Part shown: in pieces, positions 1-8,496 of the stretch | Layout of the letters: every line of letters starts with the position of its first letter | Numbering within the stretch: the stretch's first letter is position 1 | From: Halomicrobium urmianum | GTDB taxonomy: Archaea; Halobacteriota; Halobacteria; Halobacteriales; Haloarculaceae | Assembly (NCBI RefSeq): GCF_020217425.1 | Contig: NZ_CP084092.1 | Location: 248,001 to 312,000 of the forward strand | Length of the DNA: 64,000 nucleotides | Direction: 5' to 3' | Program-made: the position numbers and the translations under genes | Notes under the pieces: model-generated | What the model was told of the DNA's origin: nothing | Databases searched by the model: none | The model's input: the letters and a program-made list of their open reading frames with translations, nothing else

Positions 1-473
1 GCGTCGACGCCGAGGATCCGGCCCGCGGCGAAGGCGCCGACGATCACGAACGCGAGCAGCCCGAGCAGGTCGCCGTTGACGTACCCGTGCGCCCAGTCGG
101 CGTTCCCGAGGTAGAACATGACCATCAGGAAGCCGCCGAAGAAGGCGGCCAGCCTGGTCATCGCCCCCAGGATGAGTCCCAGTCCGATGAGGAACTCGCC
201 GAGCGGGATCATCACGTTGGTGAACTCGAGCAGCCAGGGCGTCCCCGCCACCGCGGCGAAGAAGCCCGCCAGCGGGCCCCCGGCGTTAGCCAGGAATCCC
301 GCCGCGTCGAAGGGCTCGCCCGCGACGAACGCGAACTTGGTCCAGCCGGCGTGCAGGAACCAGTACCCGACGATCAGCCGGGTCAGCACCAGCACGTAGC
401 CGGCCACGCCGTCCGCGTACTCGAAATCGCGTTCCTCACCGAGCAGCTCTATCGTGGGTTGATTAGTTGCCAT
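1..473 (-). CDS. DoxX family membrane protein (C-terminus cut by window edge)
   Basis: Reading leftward from the ATG at 473, about 157 codons are open to the window edge with no stop. The visible protein begins with a short polar N-terminus (ATNQPTIELLGEERDF). It continues with hydrophobic helices containing the DoxX-type pattern of an Arg-Leu segment followed by WFLHAGWTKF, then EFTNVMIPLGEFLIGLGL. DoxX proteins are small four-helix membrane proteins, originally found as a quinol oxidase subunit and widespread in haloarchaea with unclear roles. The gene is divergent from the MmgE/PrpD gene, with a 185-bp gap. The family call is fairly safe, the function is not. Confidence 0.75.
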   Translation of the reverse strand, partial: MATNQPTIELLGEERDFEYADGVAGYVLVLTRLIVGYWFLHAGWTKFAFVAGEPFDAAGFLANAGGPLAGFFAAVAGTPWLLEFTNVMIPLGEFLIGLGLILGAMTRLAAFFGGFLMVMFYLGNADWAHGYVNGDLLGLLAFVIVGAFAAGRILGVD

Positions 474-658
474 CGTCGTCTCACATCTATAGAGAGGGGT
501 CCTCGATACATGAACTAGCGAGCGGGCTCTCACGCCCCGGGAGCGACTCTCACTTTCCGGGAATCCCGTCGCATCGAGTAGCTGCCCGGTCGCGTTCGAT
601 CCGATTGTGAGTGAGTGTCTGCCAAAGCCGTTTCCCGATAGCGACCGTACCGTCACGT

Positions 659-2011
659 ATGACAACGACGAAGGAGCTCGCGGAGTTCGTCCAGAACGTC
701 TCCGTCGACGAGTTTACCGAGGAGACCACGGAAGAGCTGAAGAAGCGCATCGTCGACTCGATCGGCATCGGTGCCGGGGCGCTCGGCGCCGAACCGGTGG
801 AGGCGGTCTACCGGACGGTCCAGCGGGCGAATCCGGGCGACGACTGCACGCTGTGGGGTCGCGGAGAGACGGCGTCGCCGGTCGGCGCCGCGATGCACAA
901 CACCGCCCTGACGCGCTACCTCGACTTCATGGACTCGTTCCTCGCGCCCGGCGAGACGCCCCACCCCAGCGACAACATCGGCGCCGTGATCGCCGCGGGC
1001 GAGTACGTCGGCGCCTCCGGCGAAGAGCTGCTGGAGGGCGTGGGAGCCGCCTACGAGGTCCAGGGGGAACTCGCCTGGAACGCGCCCGTCCGTGACAGGG
1101 GCTGGGACCACGTGACGCACACGGTCGTCTCGGCGACGTGCGGCGTCGCCACGGTGCTCGACCTCGACGTCGAGACGACGCGGCACGCCATCGGCATCGC
1201 CGGGACGGCGCACAACGCCCTCCGGGTGACCCGCACGGGCGGCATCAACGAGTGGAAGGGCATCGCGTCGGCCAACGCCGCGCGAAACGCCGTCTACGCG
1301 GCGCTGCTGGCCGAGGACGGGATGGAGGGCCCGACAAACCTCTTCGAGGGACAGAAGGGGTGGAAACAGGTGATCAGCGGCGAGTTCGAGGTCGACCTCG
1401 ATCCCGGCTGCACGCGGGTCCACGACGTCATGACCAAGCGCTACGTCGCGGAGACGTACGCCCAGTCCGCCGTCGAGGGCGTCATCGAACTCGCGGAGCG
1501 GGAGGACCTCGACGGGGACGAGGTCGAGCTCATCGACCTCGAGACGTTCGCCGGCGCGAAGCTGATCATCGGCGGCGGCGAGGGGGACCGCCACGCGGTC
1601 GAGACGAAGGCCCAGGCGGACCACTCGCTGCCGTACATGCTGGCGGCCGCGCTCCTCGACCGGGAGATGGGCACCGCCCAGTACGACCCGGACCGCATCA
1701 CCCGCGACGACGTGCAGTACCTCCTCCGGCACGTCACCGTCGAGGAGAACGACGAGTTCACCGAGCGGTTCGAGGCCGGGGAGATGCCCGCCCGCGTGAC
1801 CGTCGAACTCGAGGACGGGACGATCCACACCGTCGAGAAGGACGCCTTCGCGGGCCACCCCGCGAGTTCGATGGACTGGGGGCAAATCGAGGCGAAGTTC
1901 CACGACGTCGCCGGCCAGCAGTTCGACGAGCAGCTCCGGAACGAGATCGTCGAGGTGGGGCGGCACCTCGACCGGCACGACGGCACCGACCTCGTCGCGC
2001 TGCTAGTGTAG
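659..2011 (+). CDS. MmgE/PrpD family protein (2-methylcitrate dehydratase-like)
   Basis: A 450-aa protein of the usual MmgE/PrpD length. The ATG at 659 (MTTTKELAEFVQNV) is preferred to an in-frame upstream start because the N-terminus then matches the family, whose first helix binds the rest of the catalytic fold. Family-like segments are LDFMDSF, the PHPSDNIGA stretch near residue 100, HTVVSATCGVA, and a C-terminal KAQADHSLPYMLA segment. Members include 2-methylcitrate dehydratase, aconitate decarboxylase and sugar-acid enzymes. In this sugar island a role in organic-acid catabolism is plausible, but the substrate cannot be read from the sequence. It is followed 84 bp later by the ComA-like gene on the same strand. 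Confidence 0.85.
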   Translation: MTTTKELAEFVQNVSVDEFTEETTEELKKRIVDSIGIGAGALGAEPVEAVYRTVQRANPGDDCTLWGRGETASPVGAAMHNTALTRYLDFMDSFLAPGETPHPSDNIGAVIAAGEYVGASGEELLEGVGAAYEVQGELAWNAPVRDRGWDHVTHTVVSATCGVATVLDLDVETTRHAIGIAGTAHNALRVTRTGGINEWKGIASANAARNAVYAALLAEDGMEGPTNLFEGQKGWKQVISGEFEVDLDPGCTRVHDVMTKRYVAETYAQSAVEGVIELAEREDLDGDEVELIDLETFAGAKLIIGGGEGDRHAVETKAQADHSLPYMLAAALLDREMGTAQYDPDRITRDDVQYLLRHVTVEENDEFTERFEAGEMPARVTVELEDGTIHTVEKDAFAGHPASSMDWGQIEAKFHDVAGQQFDEQLRNEIVEVGRHLDRHDGTDLVALLV

Positions 2012-2095
2012 GGACCTCGGTCGTCACTTCTCGGGCACCCTGCCTGTGACAGGTTGTCATACTAAACGTCTAGCGAACGAACTGTCAGTCGTACC

Positions 2096-2929
2096 ATGGT
2101 CGACCGCACCTTCGAGTTCCTGCACCACAACGAGCGGGAGGAAAAGCCCAGAGAAAAGGGGATCACGGAGATCCGGGGCCCGTACTACGATCCGATGGGG
2201 CCGCGCGAGCTACGGGATCTCATGGAGACGATGGGGCAGTACGTGGACATCTACAAGTTCAGCGGCGGCTCGTTCGCGCTGATGCCCGAGGAGGCGGTGA
2301 CGGAGCTGATCGACGTCTGCCACGAGTACGACGTCAAGGTGTCCACCGGTGGGTACGTCGAGAACGTCCTGATCCGGGACAACGACAGAGTTGAGCGGTA
2401 CTTCGAGGAGGCCGAGCGGCTCGGGTTCGACATCGTCGAGCTCTCCAGCGGGTTCCTGGCTATCGGGACGGACGACATGGTGCGGATGACGGAGATCGTC
2501 GCCGAGGACTACGAGATCGATCCGAAGCCGGAGATCAACGTCCAGTTCGGCGCGGGCGGTGCGACGGACCCGGACGTCCTCGAGGAGCAGGGCCAGCAGG
2601 ATCCCGAGCAGGCCATCGAGGAGGGGAAGCGCCACCTCGAAGCGGGCGCGGACCTCCTGATGGTCGAGGCCGAGGGTATCACCGAGGAGGTCAACGAGTG
2701 GCGGACCGACGTGGCCTACCAGATCGCGAACGGGCTCGGCATCGAGAACCTCGTCTTCGAGGCGCCCGGCCCCGAGATGTTCGAGTGGTACGTCAAGAAC
2801 TTCGGGCCCGAGATCAACCTGTTCGTCGACAACTCCCAGATCGTCGAACTGGAGTGCATGCGCTCCGGGCTCTGGGGGAAGGCGACCACCTGGGGCCGGA
2901 CGGTCACCTGGAAGGGCGACCGGGAGTAG
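2096..2929 (+). CDS. comA: phosphosulfolactate synthase (ComA) family protein
   Basis: A 277-aa TIM-barrel protein resembling ComA, which adds sulfite to phosphoenolpyruvate to give phosphosulfolactate. Family-like segments are the N-terminal REKGITEIRGPYY, DIYKFSGGSFALMP with the barrel lysine, KVSTGGYVENVL, DIVELSSGFLAI and LVFEAPGPEMFEWYVKNFG. Length agrees with methanogen and bacterial ComA. Haloarchaea are not known to make coenzyme M, so the product may serve sulfolactate metabolism or a different carboxylic-acid reaction. A weak TATA-like stretch (CATACTAAAC, 2058-2067) lies about 33 bp before the start. Family call confident, physiological role open. Confidence 0.8.
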   Translation: MVDRTFEFLHHNEREEKPREKGITEIRGPYYDPMGPRELRDLMETMGQYVDIYKFSGGSFALMPEEAVTELIDVCHEYDVKVSTGGYVENVLIRDNDRVERYFEEAERLGFDIVELSSGFLAIGTDDMVRMTEIVAEDYEIDPKPEINVQFGAGGATDPDVLEEQGQQDPEQAIEEGKRHLEAGADLLMVEAEGITEEVNEWRTDVAYQIANGLGIENLVFEAPGPEMFEWYVKNFGPEINLFVDNSQIVELECMRSGLWGKATTWGRTVTWKGDRE

Positions 2930-3067
2930 CCGGGCGTTCCGTCGGTGGTCGCCCAGTTCAGGGAGCTACTGTTCGCCGTGACCGGCGTTGCCCCGGGTGA
3001 CCGCGTCAGGACGGGTGCCCCATTCCGTATCCTCTGACATTTCCGTGTCGCCCGCGAACGGGCGGAC

Positions 3068-3607
3068 ATGAGCGACCGAGCAGCCGACGGACGCGACCGA
3101 CCCACCTCAGCGGTGACCCGGCGGGCGCTCCTGGCGGCGGGCGTATTCGGGTTCGGCTTCAGTGGCCTGATCGACGTGCTCGTCCTCCACCAGGTGCTCC
3201 AGTGGCACCACCTCGTGTCGGGGATCTACCCGATGGACACGCTGAGCGGCCTGCGAACGAACGTCTTCGCAGACGGAGTGTTCTCGATCGGGATGGTCCT
3301 CGTCATGGGGACGGGAGCGGGGCTCCTCTGGCGTGCCGAGCGGCGAACCGCCGCCCCGCTGGCCGTGCGACCGCTGGCCGGGGCCGCGATCGTCGGCCTC
3401 GGTGCGTTCGACGTGTTCGACGCCGTCGTCGACCACGCCCTGCTGGGCCTCCACCAGCCCGTGGGACAGGGCGGCCAGGCGTTCTCGCTCGGCGGGCCGT
3501 ACAACCTGCACTGGATCCTCGTGAGCCTCCTGTTCGTCGCCGCCGGCTACTACGTCTACAGCACCGGCCTGCGAGAGCGGGATCGCGACGTGGAGGACCG
3601 CGCCTGA
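3068..3607 (+). CDS. DUF2243 family membrane protein
   Basis: A 179-aa protein with four predicted membrane segments, roughly residues 18-40, 65-85, 95-120 and 140-165. It has the conserved FGFSGLIDVLVLHQVLQWHH block with two histidines, then VFDAVVDHALLGLHQ and GGPYNLHWILVSL. These His-rich helices define DUF2243, a family of unknown function. Its stop codon overlaps the ATG of the next small gene (TGATG), so the two are probably co-translated. A damaged paralogue lies 2.4 kb downstream, on the far side of the integrase gene, and even the upstream sequence (TCTGACATTTCCG at about 3038) is shared. Confidence 0.85.
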   Translation: MSDRAADGRDRPTSAVTRRALLAAGVFGFGFSGLIDVLVLHQVLQWHHLVSGIYPMDTLSGLRTNVFADGVFSIGMVLVMGTGAGLLWRAERRTAAPLAVRPLAGAAIVGLGAFDVFDAVVDHALLGLHQPVGQGGQAFSLGGPYNLHWILVSLLFVAAGYYVYSTGLRERDRDVEDRA

Positions 3608-3783
3608 TGGGGGACGGATCGCTCGTCGTCGCGGAACTACCGGTGTTCGCTGCACTCCACGGTGCCCCGTCGCCGCCGGTCCCGCACTGGCTCGTCCTGC
3701 TCGTGGTGGTCCCGGCGCTCTGGCTTCTCGTCACCGGCGCCGTGCTCGCGGTCGATCGACTGCTGGAGCGGTTCGGCGCGTGA
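3607..3783 (+). CDS. small single-pass membrane protein of unknown function
   Basis: A 58-aa product starting at the ATG that overlaps the stop of the DUF2243 gene by one base. It has an N-terminal stretch ending in HGAPSPPVPHW, one long hydrophobic segment (LVLLVVVPALWLLVTGAVLA, about residues 29-48) and a short charged tail, DRLLERFGA. The coupling and membrane location suggest a partner of the DUF2243 protein. I recognise no family. It could be missed by gene callers because of its size. Confidence 0.6.
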   Translation: MGDGSLVVAELPVFAALHGAPSPPVPHWLVLLVVVPALWLLVTGAVLAVDRLLERFGA

Positions 3784-3795
3784 GACCGGCGTCTC

Positions 3796-5028
3796 TCAGA
3801 CGTCCCCGTCGACCTCGCCGAGCGCCTCGGTGGCGACGTCGCCGAGTTCGCCGGCCTCGATGTGGGAGTAGCGCTCGCGGACCATCTCCTCGGAGTTGTC
3901 GAGGTAGCGGGCCGCGACCGTGTATCCGAAGGCGCGCACGAGGACCTCACCCATCCCGCGCCGCCCGCCGTGGGGCGCGAGGTAGTCGTGTCTCGGGTGG
4001 TCGACGGAGACGTCGGCCGTCGCCGAGAGCCGCTGCAGAATCGATCGGGCCCCGTCCGTCGTGATCGACGGCAGGCGAACGTCCTCCTCGAGGGCGAGCA
4101 GCAGGTCGCGTGCGTACTCGTCGCGGCGCTCGTCGATCGCGTCCGGACGGAGACCGCGGTCGGCCAGTTCCTCCCGGACGAGGTCGGCCAGCGTCCGCTG
4201 GTCGAAGGTCGGGAACACCGGCCACCGATCCGTCGGCGGGTCCGCGAGCTTGCGGTAGCTCCGCAGCGGCTGGATCACCGGGTCGGGGAGGCTCGCGGCG
4301 TCCCACTGCTGTTTCTTCCGATAGACCGTCATGCTCCCGTCGTCGAGGTCGACCTCCTCCCACCGGAGGCCACGCCGGCGCGGGTCGTCGGGATCCCGCA
4401 GCAGTTCGCCCACGCGGACGGCGGTGTACGCGAGCACGAACACGAGCGCCCGGTCCCGCGCCGCCTTCAGGGCCGCGTACCGCGCTCGCTGGCGCTCGAT
4501 CGGATCGACGTCGGCCGGGAGCGTCGTGAACTCCTCGATGGCCTCTCGGGCCTGCTCGTCGACGTGACGCGTGATCGCGTGGCGCTGCTCGGGCGTCCAG
4601 GCCTGCTGGTCGCCGGGCTTGCGGCCGTCGTCCTCCGGGAGCGGCGCCGTCGCGCTCGCCCGCTGGGCGTAGTGGGACTCCAGGTAGCCCTCGTTGACGC
4701 ACCACCCGCACCACGCCGAGACGTAGCGGTAGTAGGTCTGGACGGTGTTCTGCTTCAACCCGCGGTCGCCGGCGAGGTGGCGGGCGTACTCGCGGAACAC
4801 GCGCTCGTCGAGGTCCGCGAACGTCGGGTCGCGGTCGGCGTCGGCGGGGGCGATCCCGGTCCAGTTGTCGCCGCCGCGGTCGCCCGTAGCCCACTCGGCG
4901 AACCGCTCGAGTTCGCGGGCCGCGTTCCGCCGGTAGTTGCCGCCCTCGCCGCCGCGGCCCTTCCCCTTGTCCTGGAGGTAGCGGTCGAACGTGTCCTCAA
5001 AGGAGGTAGAGAGCAGCCGATCAGACAT
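3796..5028 (-). CDS. tyrosine recombinase / phage-type integrase
   Basis: A 410-aa protein starting at MSDRLLSTSFED (an in-frame ATG four codons upstream is also possible). The N-terminal half (about residues 10-160) is a SAM-like core-binding domain containing LKQNTVQTYYRYVSAWC. The C-terminal catalytic domain shows the first Arg in TAVRVGELL (about residue 220), the His/Arg box in APHGGRRGMGEV and the tyrosine nucleophile in RERYSHIEAGE. All key residues are therefore present and the enzyme may be active. It is an orphan: no other phage or plasmid gene and no tRNA gene adjoins it, and it sits between an intact and a broken DUF2243 copy. Confidence 0.9.
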   Translation of the reverse strand: MSDRLLSTSFEDTFDRYLQDKGKGRGGEGGNYRRNAARELERFAEWATGDRGGDNWTGIAPADADRDPTFADLDERVFREYARHLAGDRGLKQNTVQTYYRYVSAWCGWCVNEGYLESHYAQRASATAPLPEDDGRKPGDQQAWTPEQRHAITRHVDEQAREAIEEFTTLPADVDPIERQRARYAALKAARDRALVFVLAYTAVRVGELLRDPDDPRRRGLRWEEVDLDDGSMTVYRKKQQWDAASLPDPVIQPLRSYRKLADPPTDRWPVFPTFDQRTLADLVREELADRGLRPDAIDERRDEYARDLLLALEEDVRLPSITTDGARSILQRLSATADVSVDHPRHDYLAPHGGRRGMGEVLVRAFGYTVAARYLDNSEEMVRERYSHIEAGELGDVATEALGEVDGDV

Positions 5029-5435
5029 CGTCCGTACCACCTCGGACCTGCGGGAACGGCCCCGACAGTGCTACTTCCCGGAGAATTGCGGTGTGATGCG
5101 ACCGTCGCATTCGTGCGTCCTCGATGGGGCCGGGACACTTGAACCCTCACGTGTCTCTCGGCGTTCCGTCTCCGCGACTGCCGTTTTCTCCCCCTATCGT
5201 CGATGGGTAATCCGTGCCTCCAACGTCCCGCTTTCCCGCTGATTTTCACTTCGCACACGGGGAGGCAGAGCGATCCCTCGAGCCCACGCTGTCAGCCGTA
5301 CGCCGAGCGACGGAGCAAGTGTCCCGTCTCTCTAATCGATCACTCCGCTGCGCATCGATACGTGACCTGACGTCAAACGGAGGGGGATCTGTAAACAATT
5401 ATCTGACATTTCCGCGTCGCACGCGAAGAGAGACC
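5029..5435. other. intergenic stretch without a supported gene
   Basis: No convincing coding sequence is visible here. The right edge (5402-5435) carries TCTGACATTTCCG and neighbouring bases that also precede the intact DUF2243 gene, showing that the promoter region was duplicated with the gene. Confidence 0.5.
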
Positions 5436-5880
5436 ATGAGCGACCGACCGGCCGATGAACGCGACCGCGATGACCCGGCGGGCGCTCCCCGCGACAGGCG
5501 TGTTCGGGTTCGGCTTCAGTGGTCTCATCGACGTGCTCGTTTTCCACCACAGGCTCCAGTGGCACCGCCTTCACTCCGAGGTCGGCCCGATGGACACGGT
5601 GACAGGGCTGCGGACTAACGTCCTCGCGGACGGGTTCTTCTCGATTGGGATGGTCGCCGTGATGACCACGGGAGCGGGGCTCCGCTGGCAGTCGGAGCGA
5701 CGGACCCCCGTCCCGCTGGCCGTGCGACCGCTGGCCGGAGCGGCGGCCGTCGGCCTCGGCGCCTTCGACGTGTTCGACGCCGGCGTCGACAGCGCCCTGC
5801 AGGGCCGCCACCAGCCCGTGGGACAGGGTAGGCAGCCCCTCTCGTTCGGCGGGTCGTACAACCTGCACGTCGATGCCGTC
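5436..5880 (+). pseudogene. decayed second copy of the DUF2243 gene
   Basis: The sequence starts with the same MSDRxADxRDR N-terminus as the intact gene at 3068. It then loses frame within the first 20 codons, and homology continues in another frame as MTRRALPATGVFGFGFSGLI. The body is clearly similar to the intact copy (FRF-type helices, RPLAGAAAVGLGAFDVFD, HQPVGQG), but one conserved His of the VDHALLG segment is changed (VDSALQG). Similarity stops abruptly after YNLH near 5868, so the last membrane helix is missing. Frameshift plus truncation make this a pseudogene. Together with the intact copy it brackets the integrase gene as a direct repeat. Confidence 0.75.
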
Positions 5881-6103
5881 GCTTCCTGCAGTTCCAACAG
5901 CGCGAGGACACCCTGCCTGAGAGGGAAGCGGTCGCCTGACTCGAGCGTCCCCTCGAACACGTTCCCGGCGGAGGCGTTCCGCGATCTCCTCGTCGGCCGG
6001 TCGCACACGCGACACCGTCGGCTGGTGTCCGGTTTCGTACCACTCGGTACAACAGTAGTTGTAAAAAGATATACGACCGCCAGTTAATAACGTCTGGATA
6101 CGC
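5870..6103 (-). pseudogene. frameshifted remnant of an unidentified gene
   Basis: Reading leftward from the ATG at 6103, about 45 codons are open (MRIQTLLTGG, FYNYCCTEWYETGHQ, DEEIAERLRRE). The likely continuation, NVFEGTLESGDRFPLRQG followed by VLALLELQEA, is in another frame and ends where the DUF2243 fragment begins. The amphipathic, charged composition looks like real haloarchaeal protein rather than noise, but I recognise no family. It is probably the 5' end of a gene cut off by the rearrangement that truncated the DUF2243 copy. Confidence 0.35.
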
Positions 6104-6342
6104 ATGAACGCCTCCCAGGGTGCTCCGTCACTGCTCACCGTTGAGGAGCGGCGTACTGCCGCTTTCCAGGCCGACTCCGAAGGGAGTCGGTGCCCGATCC
6201 CCCGACAGAGCTACCGAGGGGTCAATGACGCCCACCGGCAGCCGTTCGCCGGGCATCGGGCCGGAACAGACGACGCGGTCGCATCTCGGTGCCGGACGGT
6301 GCTCGACGAGTGATGGGTCCGAGAGAGTGTACCGGAACGTCG

Positions 6343-7941
6343 ATGGATATTGACGATCCGGACGCCTATCCGCAGTTACGGGGCGAACTGTTCGAGCGGG
6401 TCCAGTGCGCCCACCTCTTCGAGGACTCGAAGCGCTTCGTCGACAGCGTCCCGACCGAGGACGCCGAGGTCATCCGCCGCCGGTTCCGCGAGCGTCGGGA
6501 TGAGACCGACTTCGACCTCCGCGCGTTCGTCGACGAGCACTTCGAGATCGTCGGCGACGTGAACCCCGATCCGGCCGACGAGTCCGGCGGACGACTGTCC
6601 GAGGACGCGACGCCGTTCGGCGACCGCCCCGAGTCGATGGAGGCGCACATCGACCGGCTCTGGCCGCACCTCACGCGGACGCTCGCCGAGCCCGACGAGC
6701 GCGATTCGCTCCTCTCGCTGCCCGAGCCCTACGTCGTCCCCGGCGGCCGCTTCCGGGAGATGTACTACTGGGACAGCTACTTCACGGCCGAGGGGCTAGC
6801 CGCCTGCGATCGGCTCGAGCGCGTCGCGGACCTCGTCGAGAACATGGCCAGCCTGATCGATCGGTTCGGGTTCGTCCCCAACGGGAACCGCGTCTACTTC
6901 GCCAGCCGATCGCAGCTACCGCTGTTCGCCGCCACGGTCGGGATCCTCGTCCGCGAGCGCGGCCTCGACGCCGCCCGCCCGTACCTCGACCGGATCGAGC
7001 GCGAGTACGCGTTCTGGATGGACGGCGCCGAGGACCTCTCCGCCGACGAACCGGGCCACCGCCGGGCGATCCTGCCCGACGAGGACGACGACCGGATACT
7101 GAACCGCTACTGGGACGACAACCCGTCGCCCCGCGAGGAGTCGTGGCGCGAGGACCGCGCCGTCGCCCGGCAAGCGCCGTCCCGCGACGAGCGGCGACTG
7201 TACCGCGACGTCCGCGCCGCCTGCGAGTCTGGCTGGGACTTCAGCAGTCGGTGGCTGGCCGATCCCCATCGGTTCGAGACGATCCGGACGACCGAGCTCG
7301 TTCCGATCGACCTGAACGCCGCCCTGTTCGACGTCGAGCGGAAGCTGGCCCGATGGCTCGCGGCGACCGGCGAGGACGACCGGGCCGAGCGGTTCCGCGA
7401 GGCGGCCAGGCGCCGGCGGACCGCGATCGACGAGTACTGCTGGGACCCCGACGCGGCGTTCTACTTCGACTACCGCTGGACCGACGGCGAGCGCACCGAC
7501 GTCCGTTCGCTGGCGGCGGTCGCGCCGCTGTTCTTCGGGTGCTGTTCGGACGCGCAGGCCGCCGCGGTCGCCGACGCGCTCGCCGAGCAGTTCCTCGCCG
7601 ACGGCGGGCTGGTGACGACGCTCCGCGAGACCGGCGAGCAGTGGGACAGTCCGAACGGCTGGGCGCCGCTACACTGGTTCGCCGTCCGCGGGCTACGCCG
7701 GTACGGCCACGACGACCTGGCCGACGAAATCGCCGACCGCTGGCTGTCGCTGAACCGCGCGGTCTTCGACCGCTCCGGCAAGCTCGTCGAGAAGTACAAC
7801 GTCGTCGACACCGACCTGGTGGGCGGCGGCGGCGAGTATCCGCTGCAGGACGGGTTCGGGTGGACCAACGCCGTCGCCGCGGCGCTGCAGCGCTCGGACG
7901 ATCGGCGCGGATTCGCCGAGTCGCCCGTCGGTAACGCGTAG
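6343..7941 (+). CDS. alpha,alpha-trehalase (GH37)
   Basis: A 532-aa protein starting at MDIDDPDAYPQLRGELFERV. An in-frame ATG ten codons upstream is possible, but the family N-terminus begins about here. It shows trehalase signature 1 (PGGRFREMYYWDSYF, about residue 137) and signature 2 (EQWDSPNGWAPLHW, about residue 434), and the (alpha/alpha)6 barrel length of GH37. No signal peptide is visible, so trehalose would be hydrolysed to glucose in the cytoplasm. GH37 is the bacterial/eukaryotic trehalase type and is uncommon in archaea. The gene stands alone on the + strand, convergent with the glycerate kinase gene. The family call is very secure because both signatures are nearly perfect. Confidence 0.93.
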   Translation: MDIDDPDAYPQLRGELFERVQCAHLFEDSKRFVDSVPTEDAEVIRRRFRERRDETDFDLRAFVDEHFEIVGDVNPDPADESGGRLSEDATPFGDRPESMEAHIDRLWPHLTRTLAEPDERDSLLSLPEPYVVPGGRFREMYYWDSYFTAEGLAACDRLERVADLVENMASLIDRFGFVPNGNRVYFASRSQLPLFAATVGILVRERGLDAARPYLDRIEREYAFWMDGAEDLSADEPGHRRAILPDEDDDRILNRYWDDNPSPREESWREDRAVARQAPSRDERRLYRDVRAACESGWDFSSRWLADPHRFETIRTTELVPIDLNAALFDVERKLARWLAATGEDDRAERFREAARRRRTAIDEYCWDPDAAFYFDYRWTDGERTDVRSLAAVAPLFFGCCSDAQAAAVADALAEQFLADGGLVTTLRETGEQWDSPNGWAPLHWFAVRGLRRYGHDDLADEIADRWLSLNRAVFDRSGKLVEKYNVVDTDLVGGGGEYPLQDGFGWTNAVAAALQRSDDRRGFAESPVGNA

Positions 7942-8496
7942 GCGCATCGGCGGTCCAAGCGGCGTCCCGGCCGTCGCAGTGCGCCGAGGGAGACGGCGGT
8001 CCGCAGAGCGCGAAGTCTCTCATCAGGATTGTTTGGATTCTGTCGTACACTCGGAAAACTTATCAGTACGTCGCGGTCGCGCGTGGATACTCGGAGCCGA
8101 ACCGGTCAGGTGCCGAGTGTTCCGGACTCTCGGAGGCCGTCAGTGATGATATCGGCGCCTACGCCACTCACTTCAATGCAGTGGCGATCGGTACCGGCGA
8201 CAGCCGGGACTAATCGACGTCGAATTTGCTCATCTGGCGATCTGCTCCGTCTTCAGGGTTGTATCTCCTGAGTAGACGATCCCAGTGCAGTCGTCTCACC
8301 CGGGACCGAACTCCGGACTGGATCGACCGACATATCAGAATCAGGTCTACTATCTTATTTTGATACGTCCGTGACCGATCGCCCGAGGCTCGTCCGGAAG
8401 ACGCAGGGACGTCGACGGCGACGGTCCAGCGACGGGCGCGTCCCTCAGACCCCCCGGTCGCGGAGAGCGATCCCCGCGGAGCGCCGGAAACGCGCT
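7942..8496. other. 555-bp convergent intergenic region
   Basis: This lies between the trehalase and glycerate kinase genes, which converge on it. It is noticeably more AT-rich than its surroundings (for example around 8025-8060 and 8325-8370), and no frame gives a credible haloarchaeal protein. I see no tRNA, hairpin family or known element in it. Confidence 0.5.

Noticed and set aside
3783-5100. tRNA attachment site next to the integrase gene
   Set aside because: No tRNA gene or fragment could be recognised on either side of the integrase.
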